This document shows, piece after piece, positions 16,872 to 24,299 of a DNA stretch of 24,299 nt. The stretch's first letter is position 1. Each line of letters opens with the position of its first letter. The stretch is from Stentor coeruleus (Eukaryota; Ciliophora; Heterotrichea; Heterotrichida; Stentoridae): the NCBI GenBank assembly GCA_001970955.1, contig MPUH01001093.1, positions 1 to 24,299 on the forward strand, in the 5' to 3' direction. The translations under genes were made by a program, and so were the position numbers. The notes beneath the pieces were generated by a model that did not search any database, was not told the DNA's origin, and was given only the letters and a program-made list of their open reading frames with translations.

Positions 16872-19800
16872 TTAATCAAATAATCCTCCCCCATTATCCT
16901 CCTCTTCCTTAGCGCTATTAATTTTTTCCTCATTTTCATTAATAAATTCCTCAATAATTCCTTTAGGACTTATCACTTTTGAAGATTCCTTATCTTCCCT
17001 ATCATCACTTTTTTCTTGTTTTTCTATAATCACTTTTGAAGATTCCCTATCTTCCCTATCATCACTTTTTTCTTGTTTTTCTATATTTTCAATCCTACCA
17101 ACTTCTAAACTAACTTTTTTATTCCTTTCTTGACTAACCCCAGTACCTCTTTTCCTTTTCCCTGAGTACATATTCATTCTTTTTAGTTTATTTTTCAGAT
17201 CTTTAATCGTTTCATTTAACTCTGTAATCTTTAAAAACTCACCAAGAGCTTTTCCTGTATCTTCAAAACCTAAAAAACTTTTGCTTTTATTAGCAAGTAA
17301 AGCAATTGCGCTTTTAAACTCATCAAATGTCAAAGTTTGTAATGATTTTTTCTTTGTAAAATTTTTAAAGATTTTCAAAGCTTGATCCTGTTGGGTATAA
17401 GAATAAATACCGAATTGTGTGCAGAATTTATCAAAAGATCCCCAAGGCAATGTGCCATCATGAGGCATATCTTTTCCTAAAAGGCCAATATAATATGTAA
17501 AAATACAATCAAGTTGTGATGAGTTTTGATTAAGAAGATTTTTAACTTCAGAGTTGTTTAAAACAAGTATTTCTTCTTTTTTCTCATCAATTTTCTCATC
17601 TTTTTCTCTAGGTAGTCTTAATTTATTCAAGCTTTGAGCCCTTTTTCTCTCTTTTAGTTCTTTTTCTTGCTGCAATTTTTTAGCTTCTTCATTTTTCTGT
17701 TCTATTAACTTTTGTTGTTTTTCCTTAAGCATCTCATCCAACCGTTCTTGATTTCTTCTTTTCGCTTCTTCAAGTTTTTTCACATTCTCAGCATCATTTT
17801 TCTTTTTAATCTCTTCATCTTCTTTAATTTTCTTACCATCTTCTTCTTTTTTCTTATTCCATTCATAAATCATCCGAGCTTTCTCATCACGTTCCTTTCG
17901 AGCTTTTTCATCAAGTTCTTTTTTCCTATTCTCAGCCAGTATCATTTCATATTTCCTTTTTTCTTCATCTGATTTAAGTTTTTTCTCCCTTTCTTCTTTA
18001 GCTTTATTTAACTCTTCTAATAATTGTTGTTGTCTGATTTTTCTTTTTCTATCATCTTCAGTTTTTTTAGCATCTTCATCTTTTTTTTCTTTTTCTTTTT
18101 TGCTTTCAAATTTCTCTTCTTGTCCTAGTCCTTTTGGTTTACGACTTATAAGTCTTTTCATTTTAAGCTGTACAGAAAGAAGGATATCTTCAAGTAATGA
18201 AGCACATATTTCATATGTAGTTTTATCATCAGTAGATGCATTAGCTATACATATTTTTAAAGTTGGGGATATTTTAATTCCTTGTGAACTTGGTAATATT
18301 GGTCTTGATCTGCTTTTAGAACTCGATCTTTCAGGTACTGGTTTTTCTAAAGGACTAGGTTCACGTATTTTATCAAGTTTAGGGGCAAAACCTTTAGCTC
18401 TATATATATTCATATATTGTACTTGAGGTTCAAGTATTCTAACACCAAATTTAGAAAAAAGTAGCGAGTCAAGAATTTCTATTGATGATTTGTAAGAATG
18501 TTCTAAATCTAAACACTCTGGGACACAAAATACGATTTGGATTTCTTTGTCTTGTATACGTTTATACCCATCAGGCATTAAAGTGTTTGGGTCTTTAGCT
18601 AAAAGTTTATTTAAAGATTTCACAACATCTTTATCCCCAGTTCCTGGGTCTGGTTCATCAAAAATCTCAGTTGAAATACCTTTACTTTTAATAGAACTTT
18701 GTATTTGGTCTAATAATAATTTAACTGAAATAACAGGGGGTAAATGACTGTAATCTTGAGGTTTTCTTGAATAAACAAAATATGCTAATTGGCAAAAAAC
18801 ACCTTTAAACCCTTCATAATCAACATAGTTCTGTTCAGCTTGTTTAGCTATTTTATGGTTATAAAATCGCATTATTGTTTGAAGTTCAGTTTTTGTTAAA
18901 AGATTAGGGATAATATTGTGGTCTTTAAGCATTTTTATATATTCTCCATCATAGATTTTAGATTTTCTATCAGCTAAAGATTCGAATTCTGACTTGTGTT
19001 GTGCTTTTCTTGCAAAACCTGTACCTGAGTATTTGGAAAATAAAGTTTTGAAGACTCGACTGTATTTTAGGATTATAGTATTCACAGCTTCTAATAAATC
19101 GGATTCTGCTTGTATGAATTCACGAAGTTGGATTTCTTCAGGGGTTATTATGAGTTTTTGGATTACACCTTCTTCGTAAAATGGAGATAAATCGGTTTGT
19201 TTGCCTATGTTTTGTTCTAGTTTACGGATTTCTAGTTGTTGTTTGATTTGCTTTTTTTTGAAGTCTAGAGATTGTTTCTTTTTTTCTTCTTCATCGCGGA
19301 TTTTCTGGTCTTTTTCTTGCTTTTTTCTCTTGGCTTTTTCAATGTCTTTGGCTGCTCGGTCCCAAGGGAAGGGTGCTTTTTTCTTTGGAAGGAGAGGCTT
19401 GGATTGGGATTTAACTATTGGGACAAGGGCTAAGGCGTTTTCTTCTTCGGTTGGAATTTCTTTTATTTCTTCTATTGGGGTTTGAAGTAAAGCTATTTTT
19501 TTGTTTTCGGCTTCGTATTCAGATAGGAGATCTGATGAGTCCCCGAATAAGCCTAGAATAGCTAAAAATGCATTTGAATGCTTTTTAGCTATATCATAAT
19601 AATTAAAGCAATTTTGCAATAAATTTTCCTTGATTTTTTCATTCAAACTTTCTTGCCACTGCTGCACAACCCAACTTATCATATCTAATATTCTATTCCT
19701 TTGTTGAGAAAGTTCTATTAAAGCTACTTGTGTTTTCTTATCTTTCTTAAATATCAACTTTTCTGTATTTAAAACAATAGTAAATCCATATTTGCAAAAC

Positions 19801-21524
19801 ATAAACAGATACTCTCGCATAGTTTCATTTTGAATGAAACTTGATGCTAAATAAGTATAAGAAACTCCAGCCGCTTTAGAGTATATAAAATCATTTATAT
19901 ATACTTTTCCTACAATATCAATCAACAAAATCGCATGTTTTATATTCAATCTAGGATACTGGGCAATAATTGATATAAAATCATAATCAAAAACTTCAAG
20001 GCTTATCTCTGATACCTGTAATCTTTTAATCAAAGGCTCTAATAATATTGTTATAGGAATGCTTGAGTTCATTTTAAATAAAACAACAAAATTCCCCATA
20101 ATAAACTCACGCACATCCTGACTAGTAAAGTTTTCAACCAGCAAAAAAGTAAGCATTCTATAAACAACCGGGGCAAATGTATTATTAATCTCAGACAAAA
20201 ACTCTAAAATATAAAACATATCTGAAATCCCCATAATCCTAATAACTAAACTTTCATCACGGCAACTACGATTAATAACCCCCAAAATATTATTAACCAA
20301 AACATCATCATCCCCTATAAATTTAACAAAATATTTTAAACACCTTGTATTAAAATTCAAAGCAACAGCACGTAAATCATTAGGTTTTCCATCTTCAGCT
20401 TCTTTAACCCCAAAATCAACCCAAAACCCAACAACTCCATCTGCAACAATTTCTTCTAAAACCGTTTTACTTTCTATAATAAAAGGTAAAAACTCATCAA
20501 TAAGTTGTATATATTCTTTTGCATCAATAATTGTATTTCTCATTTGCTGAGTAAAAAGTTCTAAGTAGTTATTTTGCCCAACATGAAGGAGCATTTCAAG
20601 TAAATTATGATATATAGGCAATCCAAGTCTTTTTATTGCAATAAAACATAAACCAAGTATAGAATCATTAGTAAACCAAGACCATAATTCGTTTATTAAA
20701 TATTTGTCTCCAAAGTCAAGGGCAAGTTTTGTTATAAGTGTGAAAGTTAATTCAACAACTTCTTGATCTTTACTTATAATACCAGCTTTTATAGCATTCA
20801 TAACACATTGTACTGATCCTTCTGATAATTCATTTTGAACTAACTCTGTAAGCTTATTTGTATTACTATAAATCTCATGAAGCCAGATTTTTACAGGATC
20901 AAAGTCTCCTTTAAGCCCTTTAGCTATTATATGTGCTAAGAATTTAAACCCTTGTGCTAGTAAACCAGCTCCTTGTTTGGGTTTTAAAGAAAAACTATGA
21001 CAAAAAGATACAATTAAAAACTCAAGACAAGATTCGGTTTCTGATAAAGATTTATTTTCATCAATGTTTTCTATTATCAAACCTCCATCTGAAGCTTGTG
21101 TTGGTTTATATGGATTTTTTGTTATAGATTGAGGTATTTTATAACCTTCTGCTATATATAATTGATTTAAAACTTCTATGAGCATTTCTCTATCCCCGCC
21201 GATTATTAAACTTTTTGTATCTGGGTCGAGGTTTATGTTAAAAAGCTGTAGAGCTTGTGATAAAATATTCCAATTGTAAAGCTTGGCTGCTGGGGTCAAA
21301 GCTTGTTTTAATGTGTTTATTTCTGGCATTGGAGTTGATACTCTGTCAAGTTGGTTCTGTTTATGGAATACTTTTATTTGGTTAAGTCTTTTTATTAGTT
21401 TTGTAAACGCGTGGCCTGACTCAAAAGAGTAGATCAGGTCAGCGGGGATTACATTTGAGTCTGATGGTAGATTGAATAAATTCGTTGATTTTAACCAGGT
21501 GTAAAGATTATCAGGTATTTCCAT
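16872..21524 (-). CDS. 1550-residue CH-like, helical and coiled-coil protein
   Basis: A very large cytoplasmic protein without membrane segments. Residues 1-130 resemble a calponin-homology-like fold (NLYTWLKSTNLF; NWNILSQALQLFNINLD...GGDREMLIEVLNQLY) of the type found in ciliary proteins. Residues 150-650 are repeated hydrophobic helices, ARM/HEAT-like. Residues 700-790 are charged and helical, followed by a folded region (about 820-1090). Residues 1130-1310 form a long Lys/Glu-rich coiled coil. About 1330-1410 (GTLPWGSFDKFCTQFGIYS..., LTFDEFKSAI) resembles an EF-hand pair without clear calcium ligands. The tail carries a 19-residue duplication and acidic Ser-rich sequence, ending GGGLFD. 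A ciliary or cortical cytoskeletal role is inference; I do not recognise a named orthologue. Base skew resets near codon 653, so a fusion of two units is possible. Confidence 0.75.
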   Translation of the reverse strand: MEIPDNLYTWLKSTNLFNLPSDSNVIPADLIYSFESGHAFTKLIKRLNQIKVFHKQNQLDRVSTPMPEINTLKQALTPAAKLYNWNILSQALQLFNINLDPDTKSLIIGGDREMLIEVLNQLYIAEGYKIPQSITKNPYKPTQASDGGLIIENIDENKSLSETESCLEFLIVSFCHSFSLKPKQGAGLLAQGFKFLAHIIAKGLKGDFDPVKIWLHEIYSNTNKLTELVQNELSEGSVQCVMNAIKAGIISKDQEVVELTFTLITKLALDFGDKYLINELWSWFTNDSILGLCFIAIKRLGLPIYHNLLEMLLHVGQNNYLELFTQQMRNTIIDAKEYIQLIDEFLPFIIESKTVLEEIVADGVVGFWVDFGVKEAEDGKPNDLRAVALNFNTRCLKYFVKFIGDDDVLVNNILGVINRSCRDESLVIRIMGISDMFYILEFLSEINNTFAPVVYRMLTFLLVENFTSQDVREFIMGNFVVLFKMNSSIPITILLEPLIKRLQVSEISLEVFDYDFISIIAQYPRLNIKHAILLIDIVGKVYINDFIYSKAAGVSYTYLASSFIQNETMREYLFMFCKYGFTIVLNTEKLIFKKDKKTQVALIELSQQRNRILDMISWVVQQWQESLNEKIKENLLQNCFNYYDIAKKHSNAFLAILGLFGDSSDLLSEYEAENKKIALLQTPIEEIKEIPTEEENALALVPIVKSQSKPLLPKKKAPFPWDRAAKDIEKAKRKKQEKDQKIRDEEEKKKQSLDFKKKQIKQQLEIRKLEQNIGKQTDLSPFYEEGVIQKLIITPEEIQLREFIQAESDLLEAVNTIILKYSRVFKTLFSKYSGTGFARKAQHKSEFESLADRKSKIYDGEYIKMLKDHNIIPNLLTKTELQTIMRFYNHKIAKQAEQNYVDYEGFKGVFCQLAYFVYSRKPQDYSHLPPVISVKLLLDQIQSSIKSKGISTEIFDEPDPGTGDKDVVKSLNKLLAKDPNTLMPDGYKRIQDKEIQIVFCVPECLDLEHSYKSSIEILDSLLFSKFGVRILEPQVQYMNIYRAKGFAPKLDKIREPSPLEKPVPERSSSKSRSRPILPSSQGIKISPTLKICIANASTDDKTTYEICASLLEDILLSVQLKMKRLISRKPKGLGQEEKFESKKEKEKKDEDAKKTEDDRKRKIRQQQLLEELNKAKEEREKKLKSDEEKRKYEMILAENRKKELDEKARKERDEKARMIYEWNKKKEEDGKKIKEDEEIKKKNDAENVKKLEEAKRRNQERLDEMLKEKQQKLIEQKNEEAKKLQQEKELKERKRAQSLNKLRLPREKDEKIDEKKEEILVLNNSEVKNLLNQNSSQLDCIFTYYIGLLGKDMPHDGTLPWGSFDKFCTQFGIYSYTQQDQALKIFKNFTKKKSLQTLTFDEFKSAIALLANKSKSFLGFEDTGKALGEFLKITELNETIKDLKNKLKRMNMYSGKRKRGTGVSQERNKKVSLEVGRIENIEKQEKSDDREDRESSKVIIEKQEKSDDREDKESSKVISPKGIIEEFINENEEKINSAKEEEDNGGGLFD
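16972..17085 (-). repeat. 57-bp coding tandem duplication (19 residues x 2)
   Basis: Two copies (16972-17028 and 17029-17085), encoding IEKQEKSDDREDRESSKVI and the same with Lys for Arg at one position. Nearly identical DNA indicates a recent in-frame duplication in the disordered tail of the 1550-residue protein. Confidence 0.93.
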
Positions 21525-21587
21525 ATTTATATTTCAGGTATTAAGTTAGATTGCTAATTATGATATTAGGTAAAATATAATTTGGAA

Positions 21588-21899
21588 CTATTTATGTAAG
21601 AATGAATTGGGTAAGGCTACATAGAAACTATCTACAATGCTATTTTGATTTGATAGAGTTCGATACCCACAAGGCTTTTTTTTGCAAGAACAGTTAAATG
21701 ATGAAAATACCGCAGTTGACTCGGTCATAGACTTTGAGTTCTTAAATTCTATCCACTCAATAAGAGGAGGCATATCAGAATCTGAGCTTAAATTCAAGTC
21801 ATTGAAACTATTAGAGCTCTTATCTCTGCTTAGATCATTCTCTTCTTTTATTATATCAACAGTTTTTATTTCGCTATTCAAGCACATACAACATCCCAT
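21588..21899 (-). CDS. Small protein with a probable dual-acylation N-terminus
   Basis: A 103-residue protein that starts MGCCMC. Gly2 with adjacent Cys3, Cys4 and Cys6 is a typical site for N-myristoylation plus palmitoylation, so the protein is probably fixed to the inner face of a membrane. The rest is acidic and Ser-rich, with a second Cys group (NCSCKKKPCGY) around residues 68-79 and no recognised domain. It ends HK then TAA at 21588, 63 nt before the start of the next minus-strand gene. Length, start context and position between genes support a real gene, but I know no family for it. Confidence 0.6.
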   Translation of the reverse strand: MGCCMCLNSEIKTVDIIKEENDLSRDKSSNSFNDLNLSSDSDMPPLIEWIEFKNSKSMTESTAVFSSFNCSCKKKPCGYRTLSNQNSIVDSFYVALPNSFLHK

Positions 21900-22422
21900 A
21901 TTTTTTATAACATTACTTAAGAATTTTGATTAGATTTATGATTTTATGTTGTGAAAGTTATAGATTTTGTAGAGAATTGATAGGTTTGGTGAAAAAGTTT
22001 TAGAAGGGAAAAAAGAGATGGGTATGGATAATAATTAAAAGAAATAAAGATGGGTTGATGGAGATAGGATGATAAGTTTGATTTTATATTTTTTTATTGC
22101 TGTTGATTTTATATTGGATTAGATTTGAGTATGTTGAAATTTGTAATTTAATAATTTATTAAGTGGGTAGAAATTGTAGTAAATGGATTTTTTAATCTTA
22201 GTGTATTAGTAAAATTGTATATTTGATGGGTTTTATTATGATCTTGGGAGATGGTCTTGGTGGAATTGAGTTATTTGATAATATTAGCTAACTTTTTGAG
22301 ATAATTCTATTGCACTTTTATGTATAATATTAGGTTTAATGCTTTTAATAAAATAATTTGATTATATCACAAAAAATAAACTTCATACTATCAATAAAAA
22401 AATCATAGAAGATATTGAATAA
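21900..22422. other. 523-nt spacer, no gene seen
   Basis: Lies between the start of the small acylated protein gene and the end of the glycine C-acetyltransferase gene (both minus). It is very AT-rich and strongly C-poor on the plus strand (22021-22080 has 18 G and no C), the local signature of a 5' flank of a minus-strand gene. No ORF or RNA gene was supported. Confidence 0.55.
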
Positions 22423-23619
22423 CTACTTAATAATTTCAGTTTCCTTACCTATGGCAATAAAAGCATCAACAGCTCGGTTAATCTGTTCTTCAGTATGCCT
22501 AGCACTAAGTTGCACTCTAATTCTTGCTTGTCCTTTAGGTACAACAGGAAATGAGAATCCAATAACATAAATATTCTGCGTCATCATCTTGTCAGCAAAC
22601 ATTGATGCTAAAGCTGCATCTCCAATCATAACAGGTACTATAGGTGAATCCTTATGCCCAATAATATTAAATCCAGCTTCTGTCATTCTTGATCTAAAAA
22701 GGTGTATATTCCTTTTTAATGGACCAAGCAAAGTCTGCCCAGTTCTTTCAAGATCATCCAATATTCCTAAAGTTGCCCCAACAATCATAGGTGCGAGAGA
22801 ATTTGAAAAAACATAAGGTCTTGATTTTTGCCTTAATACATCAATAAGCTCTTTATGTCCAGTTGTATACCCACCACTAGCTCCACCCATTGCTTTGCCT
22901 AAGGTTGAGTTTATAATATCAATCTTATCTTGAACTCCGAAGTATTCTGGAACTCCACGTCCTGTCTGTCCAATAAATCCAGTAGCATGACTTTCATCAA
23001 CAAATACCAAAGCATTATATCTAGAAGCCAATTCCACAATTTTAGGAAGAGGGGCAAAATCTCCATCCATGCTAAACACACCATCAGTAACAATCATTCT
23101 TATTCTTTTACTTTGAGCTTTTTGTAAACATTCTTCTAAATGGGCCATGTCCAAATGTCTATAAATATGCCTTTCTGCTGAGCATAAACGAATTCCATCG
23201 ATTATTGATGCATGATTTAAAGCATCTGTTAAGACCGCATCTTCTTTTGTTAGTAAAGCTTCGAATACCCCAGCATTAGCATCAAAGCAACTTGAGTATA
23301 AAATCGCATCTTCTGTACTGTGAAATTTACTAATTTTTTCTTCAAGTTGTTTATGGATTGTTTGAGTTCCACAGATAATTCTTCCTGAACTAAGTCCGAA
23401 TCCATATTTTTTAGTAGCTTCAATTGCTGGGTTAGATGCAGCATCACTTCCACTGTATCCTAAATAATTATTTGCGCAAAAGTTTAAAACTTCTTTTCCT
23501 TCAGTTGTGATGTTCATGCCTTGCTTTGATGAAATTATTCTTTCTTTTTTGTATGTCCCAGCATTGTGGATGTCTTTCAGAAGGGTTTGGTATATACCTT
23601 TGAATTTGGGATAAGCCAT
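22423..23619 (-). CDS. GCAT: Glycine C-acetyltransferase (2-amino-3-ketobutyrate CoA ligase)
   Basis: A 398-residue PLP enzyme of the alpha-oxoamine synthase family. It cleaves 2-amino-3-ketobutyrate with CoA to glycine and acetyl-CoA, the second step of threonine breakdown after threonine dehydrogenase. Motifs: NFCANNYLG (47-55), SSGRIICGTQTIH (77-89), VFVDESHATGFIG (205-217, with the cofactor-stacking Asp208 and His211), and the Schiff-base Lys242 in STLGKAMGGASGG. SARHTEEQI near the C-terminus is typical of the family. The length equals that of the E. coli enzyme. Eukaryotic GCAT is usually mitochondrial, but only a short, weak basic N-terminus is visible, so location is uncertain. It ends in TAG. 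A nearly identical second copy begins 444 nt upstream in genomic terms (its 3' end at 24064). Confidence 0.95.
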   Translation of the reverse strand: MAYPKFKGIYQTLLKDIHNAGTYKKERIISSKQGMNITTEGKEVLNFCANNYLGYSGSDAASNPAIEATKKYGFGLSSGRIICGTQTIHKQLEEKISKFHSTEDAILYSSCFDANAGVFEALLTKEDAVLTDALNHASIIDGIRLCSAERHIYRHLDMAHLEECLQKAQSKRIRMIVTDGVFSMDGDFAPLPKIVELASRYNALVFVDESHATGFIGQTGRGVPEYFGVQDKIDIINSTLGKAMGGASGGYTTGHKELIDVLRQKSRPYVFSNSLAPMIVGATLGILDDLERTGQTLLGPLKRNIHLFRSRMTEAGFNIIGHKDSPIVPVMIGDAALASMFADKMMTQNIYVIGFSFPVVPKGQARIRVQLSARHTEEQINRAVDAFIAIGKETEIIK

Positions 23620-24063
23620 TTATTGATAGAGGATTTTAGCAAAGACACAATTTTTATATAATTATATACTATATTTTATATTGTATATTATTTATTTGCT
23701 AGATGCAAAATAGTGAAAACGAAAAATATAATAATTTTTAAATATCTGGAAGATAGATGCTAAATCAAAATATTATTTATTTATAACTTGAACTCAATAA
23801 TGTAAAAATAGTAGTTTTAATCTAATTACACTAGTAAGTTTCCATATTTAATATATTTTCTAATCACGAAAAACTATCTTAACATTGAAATACCCTTTTA
23901 TAATAATTTCAAACAGCCTTCCCTGAATTAACTCTACTATATTTTTATCAGTAATATTACTCTTTAATACTTTTTCACAAAAATAATTTCCTTGTTAATA
24001 TTAACATCCACGACATAAAAAAACTTAATATGAATCACACAAAATTAAAAGTAATGAAATAAA
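23620..24063. other. 444-nt spacer between the two GCAT copies
   Basis: Contains the 5' flank of the first GCAT copy and the 3' flank of the second. It is AT-rich; from about 23800 the plus strand is C-biased and G-poor, fitting the 3' flank of a minus-strand gene. Its last bases (CTACTTAATAA) resemble the 3' flank of copy 1. No ORF or RNA gene was seen. Confidence 0.5.
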
Positions 24064-24299
24064 CTACTTAATAAGCCCAGTTTCCTTACCTATGGCAATA
24101 AAAGCATCAACAGCTCGATTAATATGTTCTTCAGTATGCCTAGCACTAAGCTGTACTCTAATTCTTGCTTGTCCTTTAGGTACAACAGGAAATGAGAATC
24201 CAATAACATAAATATTCTGAGTCATCATCTTGTCAGCAAACATTGATGCTAAAGCTGCATCTCCAATCATAACAGGTACTATAGGTGAATCCTTACTTA
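24064..24299 (-). CDS. GCAT: Second glycine C-acetyltransferase copy, partial at window end
   Basis: The last about 75 codons of a second GCAT gene in the same orientation, ending in TAG at 24064. The protein matches copy 1 except EEH for EEQ and a changed end (GLIK for EIIK). In about 225 nt I count only a handful of differences, mostly synonymous, so the duplication is recent or under gene conversion. Similarity stops about 6 nt before the window end: where copy 1 reads GGGCATAAGGATTC on the coding strand, this copy reads TAAGTAAGGATTC. Whether that is divergence, a splice junction or a sequence-end artefact cannot be seen. The rest of the gene, including the PLP lysine, lies outside. Confidence 0.88.
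   Translation of the reverse strand, partial: SKDSPIVPVMIGDAALASMFADKMMTQNIYVIGFSFPVVPKGQARIRVQLSARHTEEHINRAVDAFIAIGKETGLIK

Noticed and set aside
17712..19485. Open frames antisense to the coiled-coil gene
   Set aside because: Low-complexity mirror images of Lys/Glu codons with no independent motifs.
22911..23453. Extra open frames within the glycine C-acetyltransferase gene
   Set aside because: They overlap a full-length conserved enzyme in other frames and have no motifs.
1..24299. Reassigned stop codons as in many other ciliates
   Set aside because: TAA, TAG and TGA each end well-aligned proteins. The in-frame stops inside the seven intact conserved genes fall in 15-nt introns; the only other breaks are the N seam and the two unrecognised relics.
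24200..24299. Telomere or chromosome end at the right edge
   Set aside because: No CCCTAAC-type repeat is present at either end; the window simply stops inside a gene.

Overview
The window looks like macronuclear DNA of a heterotrich ciliate close to Stentor. The evidence is an AT-rich, gene-dense layout with very short spacers, and introns of exactly 15 nt. I found seven such introns. All begin GTAA, all end AG, and all have an A at intron position 10. TAA, TAG and TGA all serve as terminal stops, so the code is the standard one; this argues against Tetrahymena, Paramecium or Euplotes. Assignment to Stentor itself is inference from recalled features of that genus.

Left part (1-6672): an ER-lumenal Hsp70 of the GRP170/HYOU1 type (minus), broken only by an assembly seam (one N flanked by a 48-bp duplication). 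It is followed by a LITAF-like zinc protein (plus), a double C2HC zinc-knuckle protein (minus), and an unusual protein made of two Arf-like GTPase domains in tandem (plus).

Middle (6793-15056): a USP47-like deubiquitinase (minus), a frame-broken gene relic (minus), a second LITAF-like protein (minus), a TAPT1-family membrane protein (minus), then a three-finger C2H2 protein and an ERK-type MAP kinase (both plus, 33 nt apart). The USP, the second LITAF protein and TAPT1 each gain a previously hidden last exon once a 15-nt intron is removed. In each case the new exon completes or extends the conserved protein.

Right part (15057-24299): a repeat-bearing spacer, a four-exon membrane-anchored RING-H2 ubiquitin ligase (plus) that continuous ORF calling would show as one fragment, a 1550-residue CH-like/helical/coiled-coil protein (minus), a small protein starting MGCCMC that is probably doubly acylated (minus), and glycine C-acetyltransferase (minus). 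A nearly identical second copy of the last gene runs off the window end.

The genes are a eukaryotic mixture of ER proteostasis, ubiquitin pathway, membrane traffic and signalling. There is no operon logic. I see no mobile element, CRISPR array, tRNA, rRNA or telomeric repeat. The most unusual items are the tandem Arf protein with both catalytic Gln positions lost, the uniform 15-nt introns that hide terminal exons, and a base-skew pattern that follows transcription and resets once inside the 1550-residue ORF.
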